41,857 nt of DNA from CAYLNK01 sp964384675 (GCA_964384675.1 CAYLNK010000015.1:1-41857); one strand, 5' to 3'; numbered from the stretch's first letter, positions 1 to 8,518 are shown. The notes: a model not told the origin generated them from the letters alone. Made by a program: numbers and translations.

Positions 1-342
1 ATGCTCGATGCGCGGGTCCGGGAGTTTGAATGTCGCGGCTTCGCCGGGGCCAGGGCCCGCCGGCTCGGCCGCGCCGGGCAGAGCGCCCGACTGGATCTCG
101 CCCTCGAGCCGCTTCTTCGCCCCCGCGATGGTGTACCCCTCGTCGTACAGGAGCTGCTTGATCCGCTCGACGACCCTCAGCTCGCGGATCGAGTAGGTGC
201 GCGGACCCTGGGCGCCGCGCGGCGCCGCGAGCGACGCGAATTCCGACTCCCAGTACCTCAGGACGTACGGCTGCACGTCGGCGAGGCGGCAGACCTCACC
301 GATCTTGTACCGGACCTCTGCCGTGTCGGAAGCGTCCCCCAT
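1..342 (-). CDS. MerR-family transcriptional regulator (3' part beyond window)
   Basis: The minus-strand frame opens with ATG at 342 and runs off the left edge, giving 114 codons. Residues about 10-80 form a MerR-type winged HTH: YKIGEVCRLADVQPYVLRYWE, followed by the R-x-Y-S wing and the V-V-E-R-I-K-Q-L-L-Y-D-E-G-Y-T-I helix pair. MerR proteins bind promoters with long spacers through this domain, and the effector or dimerisation part would follow. The visible tail after residue 85 is Gly/Pro/Ala rich. Members of this type, with a short acidic or proline-rich tail and no metal-binding cysteines, are common and their ligands are usually unknown. It is divergent from the TonB receptor gene at 419, so the 76-bp gap could hold shared control signals, but I see no clear operator. 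Confidence 0.85.
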   Translation of the reverse strand, partial: MGDASDTAEVRYKIGEVCRLADVQPYVLRYWESEFASLAAPRGAQGPRTYSIRELRVVERIKQLLYDEGYTIAGAKKRLEGEIQSGALPGAAEPAGPGPGEAATFKLPDPRIEH

Positions 343-418
343 CGACGCCCGATCTTAACCCGGCGATCCGTGCGGCCGGCGAGGATAGACTCCGTCGCGA
401 AGAGCCGAGGAGAACGTG

Positions 419-2587
419 ATGGCGCGCCGGTGGCTGGGGACCGTTTTCGCCGGTCTGCTCGTGGCCGGGCCCGCTGCGGGGCAGCAGAAGACGGCGCTCG
501 ACGAGATGAGCCTGGAGCAGCTCCTCTCGGTGACCGTCGTCTCCGCCTCGAACGCCGAGGAGAAGCTCGCGGAGGCGCCGGCCACCGTCGTGGTGATCAC
601 GCGCGACGACGTGAAGCAGCGTGGCTACACCGACCTGTCGCAGCTCCTCGACGACCTCCCGGGAATGCAGCCGGTGCGGCCGTACGGCGCGACGTACACG
701 AAGAACTACTGGCGCGGCTACCGGAACACCATCGGCGACCCTTACCTGCTGCTCCTGGACGGGATCGTCCTGAACCACCTCTACTTCGACACGGCGGACG
801 TCCTGACGACGCTGCCGCTCTCGAGCGTGGAGCGGGTGGAGGTGGTGTACGGCCCGGCCTCCTCCATCTACGGGCCGAACGCGTTCATGGGCGTGATCAA
901 CGTCATCACTCACGGCGGGGAGGCCCGCGCCGGGACGTCGTTCCGCGGCACGCTCTCGATCGGGTCCTCGGCCTCGCGCATCGCCGACGTGACCGCCGAG
1001 TACCGCCGCGACGACTGGTGGGTGCGGGCCACGGCGCGCTTCGACGACGGCGAGCTCGACGGCTCCCACGCCGACCTGTACGAGTACACGAAGGACCGGT
1101 ACTACGCCGACCGCCGGCTCTGGGGCGGCTTCCTCGACAGCGCGAACCTGGGCGGGTCGTTCCTCTCCGCGCACCGCAACCGGGCGGCCGACCTGCGGGT
1201 CGGCCTCGGCGGCCTGGAGGGAGGCGTGACGTACCAGCTGCTCCGGTCCGGCTACGGGACGGAGTACGCGGGGGACGAGGCCCAGACGAACGCGGTCTGG
1301 TCCCGTCCCGACCTCTCGGCGTTTCTTCGCTTCCAGAAGAAGCTGTCGCCGGCCGTCTCCTCCTCGACGCTGCTGCGATATCGCTCGAGCGGCGTCTCGA
1401 ACGACTCGTACTTCGTCGAGAGCTTCCCGGGCACCGACGCCGCCGGGCGCCCGGTCCAGCTCGCCCGGCTCACGTACTGGCAGGCCCTCAACTCGAGCTG
1501 GTCGCTGATCCAGGACTTCGAGGGACGCCTCTCCCCCACCCTCGGCCTGAACGCCGGATTCAAGTACGAGCAGAAGGACCTGCAGAAGGCGTACGACATC
1601 GCGGCCGGCCCGGCGGTCCCCGTGGCGCAGCTCGACGCCAGCCGCTACCCCTACCCCACACCGCCCGTCGACTCGACCGTCAACCAGAACCGGACGATCA
1701 CGTCCGACGTGGGCGGCTACGTGCAGGGGAAATGGCGTCCGCGGGGCCCGCACCAGCTGAACCTCGGCGTGCGCCTCGACCGCAACTCGAAGTACGGCGC
1801 CGCGACGACCGTGCGCGCCGGCTACGTGGGCGACTTCGGCGCCTGGGGCGCCAAGGCCCTCTACGGCGAGGCGTTCCAGGAGCCGAACCCGCGCCTCCTG
1901 TACGGCGGCTGGACCGGCTCGGGGAGCGATCCGAACCTGGACCCGGAGCGCTCGCGGACCGTGGAGGTGTCGGGCACGTACAAGAGCAAGGCGCTGAGCG
2001 GCCTGGTGAGCCTCTACCTGGTGCGGAACCGCGACACGATCGTCAACACGGCGAGCGGCGCGCGGAACCTGGGCGACCGCGAGGTGATCGGCGCGGACCT
2101 GCACCTGCAGGCGCTGCTGCGGGCTCCGGTCCCGCTGCGGGTCTGGGGCTACTACTCGCACCTCTTCCGCGCACGCGAGGAGTCCGCGGGCGGGAGAGGC
2201 GATATCGGCGACCTCGCGGAGGACCGGGTCCTCCTCGGCGTCACGGCGACCCCTTTTCCGGAGCTGAGCGCCACGCTGCGCGGCCGGGCCGTCGCTCGCC
2301 AGACCACGGTGACGACGAACCCGGTCGGCGAGGTGCCGGGCTACGTCACGCTCGACCTCTCGGTGGTCGGGTCGGACCTCCTCGTCCGCGGGCTCGGGCT
2401 GACGCTGGCCGTGACGAACCTCCTCGACCGGCGCTACGCGCAGCCCGGCGTGCGGGACGCGAACGCGGGCACGGAGCCGGGCTCCTTCGACGCCTCGGGC
2501 GCCTGGCACGGCTCGGCCGGCTTCTACAGCTCGCTCCTCCCGCAGCCGGGGCGGAGCGTGACGCTGTCGATGCGGCTGGATCTCTAG
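419..2587 (+). CDS. TonB-dependent outer membrane receptor
   Basis: A 722-residue outer membrane receptor. The first 20 or so residues are a signal peptide (MARRWLGTVFAGLLVAGPAAG, cut near GQQ). It continues with the segment DEMSLEQLLSVTVVSAS and a plug domain (about 35-160: PATVVVITRDDV, LSQLLDDLPGMQ, VERVEVVYGPASSIYGPNAFMGVINVIT). A 22-strand barrel follows, with typical aromatic strand ends and the C-terminal motif SVTLSMRLDL. An in-frame GTG at 416 is an alternative start, but GAGGAGA at 407-413 is better spaced to the ATG at 419. The 'MSLEQLLSVTVVSAS' N-terminus is the subtype often found beside YfiR-like and sensor kinase genes, as here. Substrate unknown. The 3' end overlaps the convergent kinase gene by 4 nt. 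Confidence 0.93.
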   Translation: MARRWLGTVFAGLLVAGPAAGQQKTALDEMSLEQLLSVTVVSASNAEEKLAEAPATVVVITRDDVKQRGYTDLSQLLDDLPGMQPVRPYGATYTKNYWRGYRNTIGDPYLLLLDGIVLNHLYFDTADVLTTLPLSSVERVEVVYGPASSIYGPNAFMGVINVITHGGEARAGTSFRGTLSIGSSASRIADVTAEYRRDDWWVRATARFDDGELDGSHADLYEYTKDRYYADRRLWGGFLDSANLGGSFLSAHRNRAADLRVGLGGLEGGVTYQLLRSGYGTEYAGDEAQTNAVWSRPDLSAFLRFQKKLSPAVSSSTLLRYRSSGVSNDSYFVESFPGTDAAGRPVQLARLTYWQALNSSWSLIQDFEGRLSPTLGLNAGFKYEQKDLQKAYDIAAGPAVPVAQLDASRYPYPTPPVDSTVNQNRTITSDVGGYVQGKWRPRGPHQLNLGVRLDRNSKYGAATTVRAGYVGDFGAWGAKALYGEAFQEPNPRLLYGGWTGSGSDPNLDPERSRTVEVSGTYKSKALSGLVSLYLVRNRDTIVNTASGARNLGDREVIGADLHLQALLRAPVPLRVWGYYSHLFRAREESAGGRGDIGDLAEDRVLLGVTATPFPELSATLRGRAVARQTTVTTNPVGEVPGYVTLDLSVVGSDLLVRGLGLTLAVTNLLDRRYAQPGVRDANAGTEPGSFDASGAWHGSAGFYSSLLPQPGRSVTLSMRLDL

Positions 2588-4032
2588 CCGGCGGTCTCGG
2601 GAGCGGTCGTCGCGAGGCGGAGGGGCAGACGCACCGTGAACGTGCTACCCGCCCCGAGAGCGCTCTCCACCCGCACGGTCCCGCCGAGCAGCTCGGCGTA
2701 CCGGCGCACGAGCACGAGGCCGAGGCCGGTCCCCTCGAAGCGGCGGGCCTCCCCCGCGTCCACCTGCCGGAACTCCTGGAAGATCAGCTCGTGGTGCTTC
2801 GGGTCGATGCCGATCCCCTGGTCGCGTACGGCGATCTCGACACCCGGCTCGGGACCCGCGGCGGGACGCGCCGTGACGACCACGGTCGAGCCGTCCGGCG
2901 AGAATTTCACCGCGTTCGAGATCAGGTTGTAGAGGATCTCCTTCACCTTCATCTCGTCGGACCGGATGCGGGGGACGTCGGGGGCCAGCTCGACGTCGAG
3001 CGCGACGCCGCGCTTCACCGAGATCGCGCGGAGCACGCTCGCCACGCCCTCCACGGTCTCGCCCAGCGAGAACGTCTCGGGCTCCACCTCCATCCGCCCG
3101 CTCTCGATCTTGGAGAGGTCGAGGATGGTGTTGATGATCCGGAGGAGGTGGCGCCCCGCCGTCCCGACGTTCTCCAGGAACCTCCGCTCCTTCGGGGACA
3201 GACGGTCGCCGGTGCTGTCGAGGAGAACGTCGGAGAAGCCGATGATCGAGTTGAGGGGCGTGCGCAGCTCGTGGCTCATGTGCGCGAGGAAGAGACTCTT
3301 CTCCCGGCTCCTGCGGTCGGCCTTCTCGCGGTCCTGCTCGCGGCGCTGGATCTCGCCCAGCATCTCGTTGAACGCGTCGGTCAGGGCGCCCAGCTCGTCC
3401 GAGCCGGGGCTCAGCACGCGGACCGAGTAGTCGGGCGAGCGCGAGATGCGCCGCGCGGTCTCCACCAGCCGCGTCAGCGGCTCCGAGATCAGCTTCCCGA
3501 GCCCGAGGGCCAGGAGGATGGCGACTCCCAGGATCAAGGCCACCGCCCCCGCGGTCCCCAGGAGGTGGGCGCGGATCCGCCCGTCGAGCGCGGCGGTGGA
3601 GACGCCGAGGGCGAGGGTGGCGATCCCCTCGCCACGCACCGCGATCCGCTCGTTCACGTGCAGCAGGCCGTCGCGGAACTCCGCCGCGGTCCGGGCGGAG
3701 TACGGTGGCAGAGCGATTCCAGGGCCGCTCCGGTAGGACGAGAAGAGCGCCCCCTCGACGTCGTAGAGGGCGGCGTACCGGAGGTCGGGCATGGCCCGGA
3801 GCAGCGCGAGGCTCTCTTCCGAGGCCTTGCGGTCGCGGAAGACCAGGTCCGGGGCGCTGTAATCGCCGACCACACGGGCGATCAGCACGGTCCGCTCGGC
3901 CATCTCCTCGCGCAAGGCCTTCACGTCGCGCAGCACCACGAACGCGAAGGCGCCGCCGAGGGCGACGAACGTGACGAGCGTGACGAGGCCGATCAGCTTC
4001 GTCCGCAGCGAGACGTCCCCGAGCCGCCTCAT
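2584..4032 (-). CDS. Sensor histidine kinase with periplasmic (CHASE8-like) domain, HAMP, HisKA, HATPase
   Basis: A 482-residue inner membrane kinase. TM1 is about 12-34, a periplasmic sensor about 35-150, TM2 about 157-178, HAMP about 178-230. HisKA follows with phospho-acceptor H254 in SHELRTP. The HATPase_c domain has an N box (LYNLISNAVKFS), G1 (DQGIGI) and G2 (FEGTGLGLVLV). The periplasmic part (SAPDLVFRDRKASEESLALLRAMPDL..) resembles the CHASE8 sensor of YfiN-type proteins by pattern; I could not run a profile search. Its start overlaps the end of the YfiR-like gene by 4 nt (ATGA), so the two are translationally coupled. That is the YfiR-YfiN arrangement with a kinase replacing the diguanylate cyclase. 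No receiver domain is attached; the single-domain regulator at 4598 is a likely partner. Confidence 0.93.
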   Translation of the reverse strand: MRRLGDVSLRTKLIGLVTLVTFVALGGAFAFVVLRDVKALREEMAERTVLIARVVGDYSAPDLVFRDRKASEESLALLRAMPDLRYAALYDVEGALFSSYRSGPGIALPPYSARTAAEFRDGLLHVNERIAVRGEGIATLALGVSTAALDGRIRAHLLGTAGAVALILGVAILLALGLGKLISEPLTRLVETARRISRSPDYSVRVLSPGSDELGALTDAFNEMLGEIQRREQDREKADRRSREKSLFLAHMSHELRTPLNSIIGFSDVLLDSTGDRLSPKERRFLENVGTAGRHLLRIINTILDLSKIESGRMEVEPETFSLGETVEGVASVLRAISVKRGVALDVELAPDVPRIRSDEMKVKEILYNLISNAVKFSPDGSTVVVTARPAAGPEPGVEIAVRDQGIGIDPKHHELIFQEFRQVDAGEARRFEGTGLGLVLVRRYAELLGGTVRVESALGAGSTFTVRLPLRLATTAPETAG

Positions 4033-4574
4033 CGTGGCTCCCCGAGGTTGATGACCCGGGCCAGCTTCAGGAGCCGGGAGCTGATCTCGAGGCCGGACCT
4101 ACGCGCCGCGGCGTCGTTCACCTCGAAGCGCACGTTGCTCTCCTGCAGGTAGAAGTTGACGAGGACGCCCCGCTCCGCGAAGCCCTCGGTGTCCCCGACC
4201 GTGAGGATCGGCCGGCCGACCGTGGCGAGGAGGATCCGCTCCAGCGACTCCTTCTGGGCGGCCGGGATGAAGAGCACCTGGCAGCCGTCCGTCTCGGGGA
4301 GGCTCTTCACGACCCGGACCTTCACGTCGCGCTCCTTGATCTTCCGGTGGGCGGCCAGGTCGTCGAGCGCGTCCTCGAACGGGTTCGCCCCGTAGAGGCA
4401 GATCGAGAACGGCGCCGACGGCGGTACGGTCTTCTCGGGCCACTCGATGAAGCGGGTGAACCGCTCGAGGAATTCCGCCTTGAGCCGGTATTCGGGGACC
4501 TGGGCGGCACCCTCCCGGCGGGCCAGCGCCAGCGCCAGCAGCAGCCACCGGGCCGGACGCGTCGAGCGGAGCAT
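4029..4574 (-). CDS. YfiR-like (DUF4154) periplasmic protein
   Basis: A 181-residue protein with an N-terminal signal peptide (TRPARWLLLALALARREGAAQ, about 1-25). A DUF4154/YfiR-type domain covers about 28-178: YRLKAEFLERFTRFIEWPE, then ICLYGANPF, CQVLFIPAAQ, ILTVGDTEGFAERGVLVNFYLQ, VRFEVNDAAARRSGLEISSRLLKLARV. Signatures such as 'F.RFIEWP', 'G..ILTV.D..GF...G..INF' and 'ISS+LL+LA+V' define the family. In Pseudomonas, YfiR is a periplasmic repressor of the CHASE8 cyclase YfiN. Here the coupled downstream gene is a CHASE8-like histidine kinase, so a ligand- or envelope-stress-gated kinase inhibitor is inferred. Only two cysteines or fewer are seen, so the redox disulfide logic of Pseudomonas YfiR may not apply. 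Confidence 0.88.
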   Translation of the reverse strand: MLRSTRPARWLLLALALARREGAAQVPEYRLKAEFLERFTRFIEWPEKTVPPSAPFSICLYGANPFEDALDDLAAHRKIKERDVKVRVVKSLPETDGCQVLFIPAAQKESLERILLATVGRPILTVGDTEGFAERGVLVNFYLQESNVRFEVNDAAARRSGLEISSRLLKLARVINLGEPR

Positions 4575-4597
4575 CGCGAGCCGCTAGGATATACGCC

Positions 4598-4978
4598 GTG
4601 ACGCAGAAGGAGCGGCAACGGACGGTGCTGGTGGTGGAGGACAACGAGCAGAACCTCGAGCTCGTCGAGTTCCTGCTGGAGCGGGCGGGGTTCCGCGTCC
4701 TCGCCGCGCGTGACGCCGACTCGGCGCGGCTCCTCTTCCGGCAGGAGCTACCGGACCTGGTGCTCATGGACATCCATCTGCCGGGCCGCGACGGCCTCTC
4801 GATCGTCCACGAGTTCCGGCTCGATCCGGTGGGAGGCAGCACCCCGATCGTGGCGCTGACGGCCCACGCGATGCGCGGGGACCGGGAGCGCTTCCTGGCG
4901 GGCGGCTGCACGGGCTACATGGCCAAGCCGATCGACGCCCGCACCTTCGTCGACGAGGTGCGCCGCTACCTGACCTGA
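4598..4978 (+). CDS. Single-domain response regulator (CheY/DivK-like)
   Basis: A 126-residue stand-alone receiver. The acidic pair is in VLVVEDNEQN, the phospho-acceptor Asp in LVLMDIHLPG, the conserved Thr in IVALTAHAM, and Lys in MAKPID, so all catalytic residues are present. There is no output domain. The start is GTG at 4598, with AGGA at 4586-4589 as ribosome binding site. It is divergent (23-bp gap) from the YfiR-like/kinase pair and is the nearest complete receiver to that orphan kinase, so a phosphorelay is likely. The downstream kinase gene begins 21 nt later and may be cotranscribed. The sequence ALTAHAMRGDRERFLAGGCTGYMAKPI is typical of hybrid-kinase-derived or DivK-type receivers. 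Confidence 0.94.
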   Translation: MTQKERQRTVLVVEDNEQNLELVEFLLERAGFRVLAARDADSARLLFRQELPDLVLMDIHLPGRDGLSIVHEFRLDPVGGSTPIVALTAHAMRGDRERFLAGGCTGYMAKPIDARTFVDEVRRYLT

Positions 4979-4999
4979 CGACTTAGACTCGACGGAGCG

Positions 5000-7603
5000 A
5001 TGCCGCTCGCTCCGGGCACGCGCCTGGGTCCGTTCGAGGTCGTCTCGCTCCTGGGGTCCGGCGGGATGGGTGAGGTGTACCGGGCCCGGGACTGTCACCT
5101 CCCGCGCGAGGTGGCGCTCAAGGTGATCTCCGCGGCGGCCACCGCCAACCCGGACCTCCTCGACCGCTTCGACCAGGAGGCGCGCGCCGCCTCCAGCCTG
5201 AACCACCCCTCGATCGTCACGGTGTACGACGCCGGCGTGGAGGGCACGATCCCGTACATCGCGATGGAGCTGATCGACGGCCGGAGCGTCCGTGAGCTGC
5301 TGTCGTCCGGTCCTCTGCCGCTCCGGAAGGCGCTCGCGCTCGGGGCCCAGGTGGCCGACGCCCTCGCGGCCGCCCACGCCGGCGGCATCGTGCACCGGGA
5401 CCTGAAGCCGGAGAACGTCCTGGTGACGCGGGACGGCATGGCCAAGGTGCTCGACTTCGGCCTCGCCAAGCTGATGGCGCCGCTCCCCGGCGGCGGACCG
5501 GACGACGAGACGATGCGGACGCGGGACCTCGAGACCCAGCCCGGCGCCATCGTCGGGACGGTCGGCTACATGTCGCCCGAGCAGGCGGCAGGGCACGCCA
5601 CCGACTACCGCTCCGACCAGTTCGCGCTCGGCCTGGTGCTCTACGAGATGGCCACCGGGCTGCGCGCCTTCGTCCGCACCACCGCGGTGGAGACGCTGAC
5701 GGCGATCCTGCGCGACGAGCCGACGCCGCTCCTGCAGGTGGACCCGAAGCTGCCGCAGGCGTTCTGCTGGCTGGTGGAGCGGTGCCTCGCCAAGGACCCG
5801 GACGAGCGGTACGCGTCGACGCGCGACCTCGCCCGCGACCTCGCGAACCTGCGCGACCGCCTCTCACGCGAGGCCCTCGCCCACACGTCGCCGATCGGAG
5901 CGCTCGCCCGGCCGCGCCCGGCGCGGGGAAGAGCGTTCGCGCTCCTCGCCGCCTGCCTCGCCGTCACCGCGGCGGTCGGGCTCGCCTCGGGTCTCCTCCT
6001 CCGTCCCTCGAGCGAGCCGGCCTTCCGCCGCCTCACGTTCCGCCGCGGCACGGTCTGGACCGCGCGCTTCACCCCGGACGGCGCGGGCGTGGCGTACGGC
6101 GCGTCGTGGGACGGCGGCCCGCCCGCGGTCTTCACGGGCGGGCTGTCCAGCCCCGAGGCCCGGACGCTCGGCTTCGACGGGGCGCACCTCCTGGCCGTCT
6201 CGAGGAGCGGCGACCTCGCGCTGCAGCTGCGGCCCCGCAGCTACGGCGGCTTCACGACGACCGGCGTCCTGGCGGTGGTCCCGCTCGCGGGGAGCGCGCC
6301 GCGCGAGCTGCTGGAGGACGTCGAGGCGGCCGACTTCCTTCCCGACGGGACGTGCTGCGCGGTCGTGCGCCTGAGGAACGGCCGGCGGGTCGTGGAGCTG
6401 CCGGCCGGCACTCCCGTGCACGAGACGTCGGGCTGGATCGGCGACCTCCGCGCCTCCCCCGACGGGAACGCCGTCGCGTTCGTGGAGCACCCGCTCAACG
6501 GGGAGGATGGAGGCGTCGTCACCCTGGTCGACCGGAAGAGAAGACGGACGGTCCTCGGGCCGTCGTGGACGAGCGTGCAAGGGCTCGCGTTCGGGCCCGG
6601 CGGGCGCGAGGTGTGGTTCACGGCGGCCGCGAGCGGATCCCAGCGCGAGCTCCGGGCCGTGCGAGAAGGACGCGCGCCGCGCCTGATCTTTCGCGTGCCG
6701 GCCGCGCTGCGGCTCCACGACGTGACGCGCGACGGACGGCTCCTCCTCGCCCGCGAGACGTACCTGATCGGCGTCGTCGGGAAGGCGCCGGGCGCGGCCG
6801 CGGAGCGGAGCCTGTCCTGGCTCGACGCGACCGTGCTCGCGGACCTCACGCCGGACGGGCGGACGGTGCTCCTGAACGAGGTGGGCGACGGCGGCGGTCC
6901 GGGCTACGCGGTCTACGTCCGCCGCACGGACGGCTCGCCCGCGGTCCGGATCGGGGAGGGCAACGGCGCCGCGCTCTCACCCGACGGGAAGTGGGCTCTG
7001 GTGGTGACGCTCGCGCCGCCGCAGCGGCTGATGCTCCTGCCGACGGGCGCGGGAACGGCTCGGATGCTCGACACGGCGTCGCTGACGAACGTGCAGCCGT
7101 GCGGGTTCATGCCCGACGGCGAGCGAGTCCTCTACTCCGCCACCGAGGCGTCCGGCCGGCGGCAGGCGTTCCTCCAGCCGATCGACGGCGGCCCTCCGCG
7201 CCCCGTCGGCTCGGACGGAGCACGCCTCTACCCGCGGGCCATCTCGCCGGACGGGCAGTGGTTCGTCGGGCGCGGGTCGGACGGTGGCCTCGCCCAGTTC
7301 CCGCTGGAGCCACCCGGCGCGCGACCGCGGCCCGTGCCGGGCGTCGAGCCGGGAGAGAGCGCCGCCGGGCTCGACCGGACCGGCCAGCAGCTCTACGTCT
7401 ACGCGAGGAACCGGATCCCCGCCCCGCTGACCCGCATCGACCTGACGTCGGGGCAGCGCACGCCGGTGCGCGAGCTGACCGCGCTCTCGGCCGCCGGCGT
7501 GAACGAGGTGATCGTCGCCCTCGTCGCGCCCGACGGGGACGCTTACGCCTACTCCACGTTCGGACAGCTCTGCGATCTGTACCTGGCCGAGGGTCTGCGG
7601 TAG
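5000..7603 (+). CDS. Membrane Ser/Thr protein kinase with C-terminal TolB/WD40 propeller
   Basis: An 867-residue protein. The cytoplasmic Pkn2-type kinase domain (about 11-280) has the glycine loop GSGGMGEVYRAR (19-30), Lys41 in VALKV, Glu60, catalytic H132-R-D134-LKPEN, D152-FG, and the SPEQ activation-segment motif. After a Pro/Arg linker, one transmembrane helix lies about 312-333. An extracytoplasmic beta-propeller of TolB/WD40-like blades follows, with repeated 'SPDGKWAL', 'TPDGRTVLL', 'MPDGERVLYSA' and 'SPDGQWFV' motifs. The propeller is a presumed ligand- or protein-sensing domain. This architecture is greatly expanded in Acidobacteria. All catalytic residues are present, so it should be active. 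The 21-nt spacing to the response regulator gene suggests joint transcription. Confidence 0.94.
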   Translation: MPLAPGTRLGPFEVVSLLGSGGMGEVYRARDCHLPREVALKVISAAATANPDLLDRFDQEARAASSLNHPSIVTVYDAGVEGTIPYIAMELIDGRSVRELLSSGPLPLRKALALGAQVADALAAAHAGGIVHRDLKPENVLVTRDGMAKVLDFGLAKLMAPLPGGGPDDETMRTRDLETQPGAIVGTVGYMSPEQAAGHATDYRSDQFALGLVLYEMATGLRAFVRTTAVETLTAILRDEPTPLLQVDPKLPQAFCWLVERCLAKDPDERYASTRDLARDLANLRDRLSREALAHTSPIGALARPRPARGRAFALLAACLAVTAAVGLASGLLLRPSSEPAFRRLTFRRGTVWTARFTPDGAGVAYGASWDGGPPAVFTGGLSSPEARTLGFDGAHLLAVSRSGDLALQLRPRSYGGFTTTGVLAVVPLAGSAPRELLEDVEAADFLPDGTCCAVVRLRNGRRVVELPAGTPVHETSGWIGDLRASPDGNAVAFVEHPLNGEDGGVVTLVDRKRRRTVLGPSWTSVQGLAFGPGGREVWFTAAASGSQRELRAVREGRAPRLIFRVPAALRLHDVTRDGRLLLARETYLIGVVGKAPGAAAERSLSWLDATVLADLTPDGRTVLLNEVGDGGGPGYAVYVRRTDGSPAVRIGEGNGAALSPDGKWALVVTLAPPQRLMLLPTGAGTARMLDTASLTNVQPCGFMPDGERVLYSATEASGRRQAFLQPIDGGPPRPVGSDGARLYPRAISPDGQWFVGRGSDGGLAQFPLEPPGARPRPVPGVEPGESAAGLDRTGQQLYVYARNRIPAPLTRIDLTSGQRTPVRELTALSAAGVNEVIVALVAPDGDAYAYSTFGQLCDLYLAEGLR

Positions 7604-7621
7604 GGCTCCGGTCCGCGGCGT

Positions 7622-8233
7622 CTATCCGCGTTCGGTGATCAGCTCGTCGAGCTCCTCGACGAGCTGGCGGCCCCGGTGGTAGCCACGCGCTTCGATCAGA
7701 CGAAGCGCCTCGCGTGCCGAGTCGAGGTCCGCGTCGCTCGCCCGATCGAGCAACGCGTAGAAGTCGCCATAGTCACGGGCTCGCCGCTTGCGGTCCCGCG
7801 AGAGCGTCTTCATGGCCATCAGGTGGGCGATCGTCGCAACCGGCACGACGAACCCCGGGAAGACCTCGATCGGCTCCGCGGCCGCACAGACTTCGGGCTC
7901 GATACCGCAGGACGCGAAGAGCACGTCGGTCACGACTTCCCGTCCCGTCGTACCGGGTGGACGCAGCCTGACGGTCGCGAGCCGGCCGGTGACGTTCTGC
8001 TCGAGAACGGAGAGCACTCCGTAGCCGCCGCTCACGAGCCGGTGGACGAGCGCCTCCGCCTCCGCATCGTCCGCGACGGAGACGGAGACGTCCACGTCAG
8101 CGGTGGTCCGGGGCACGGCTCGAACGCCCACCGCGAGTCCCCCGACGAGGGCCCACCGATGCGTGTCGAGATGGAGCGAGATCCTCTGGAGGGCGCCCTG
8201 GAGCGAGTTCGGCTTCAGCGGGGGCGGGGCCAT
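7622..8233 (-). CDS. Nucleotidyltransferase, AbiEii/AbiGii-toxin-like
   Basis: A 203-residue protein starting at ATG 8233 (MAPPPLKPNSLQ). The N-terminal nucleotidyltransferase core has the glycine motif WALVGGLAVGVRAVPRTTADVDVSV, with the D-x-D metal pair (DVD). Further conserved parts are VVTDVLFASCGIE, the VPVATIAHLMAMKTLSRDRKRRARDYGD segment and a C-terminal helix bundle. Family members (AbiEii/AbiGii, also nucleotidyltransferase toxins) act on NTPs and tRNA or protein targets, and in AbiE systems they are the toxin. The start overlaps the preceding small gene by 19 nt, implying coupled expression as in a toxin-antitoxin pair. A longer in-frame extension upstream has no support, because the small gene occupies it in another frame. 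Confidence 0.82.
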   Translation of the reverse strand: MAPPPLKPNSLQGALQRISLHLDTHRWALVGGLAVGVRAVPRTTADVDVSVSVADDAEAEALVHRLVSGGYGVLSVLEQNVTGRLATVRLRPPGTTGREVVTDVLFASCGIEPEVCAAAEPIEVFPGFVVPVATIAHLMAMKTLSRDRKRRARDYGDFYALLDRASDADLDSAREALRLIEARGYHRGRQLVEELDELITERG

Positions 8234-8484
8234 GCCACGGGACGTCCGTCCGCATCCCCGAATTCGGCGCCCGGGCGATCGCACAGCCACTCGCAAACGG
8301 CGGCTTCCAGCTCCTCCTCGGACGCCGATGGGTTCCGCCGAAGCGCGTTCTGCCGCACCATGACCTCCGCGGCCTCGAAGAGATCCATGGTTGCCTGGAA
8401 CCTGGCGGCCATGGCCGACGCCCCGTCGTGGACGGGTCGTTCCACGATCGTGAAGCCCCGATTCGTCTTGGAGAACCCGTCCAT
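8215..8484 (-). CDS. Small protein preceding nucleotidyltransferase; putative antitoxin/partner
   Basis: An 89-residue protein of mixed character with the core FQATMDLFEAAEVMVRQNAL, then SASEEELEAAVCEWLCDRPGAEFGDADGRP. This 'LF..AE.M.RQ..+R..P..SEEE...+V..WL..RPGAE.GD..GRP' pattern is one I know from small hypothetical genes directly upstream of nucleotidyltransferase genes. It is not a known DNA-binding fold. The 19-nt overlap with the next gene supports function as a pair. No good ribosome binding site precedes ATG 8484; the internal ATG at 8412 (residue 25, MAARFQATM) is a plausible alternative start. Antitoxin activity is inferred from position only. Confidence 0.72.
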   Translation of the reverse strand: MDGFSKTNRGFTIVERPVHDGASAMAARFQATMDLFEAAEVMVRQNALRRNPSASEEELEAAVCEWLCDRPGAEFGDADGRPVAWPRPR

Positions 8485-8518
8485 CGGAGAATGGTACTGC
8501 TCGTACGATACCAGCCAG

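Noticed and set aside
1..4152. A 1383-codon open frame on the plus strand covering the MerR, TonB receptor, kinase and YfiR region
   Set aside because: It is an antisense or out-of-frame reading caused by high GC; the translation is Arg/Gly/Pro rich with no domains, while four well-supported genes occupy the same bases.
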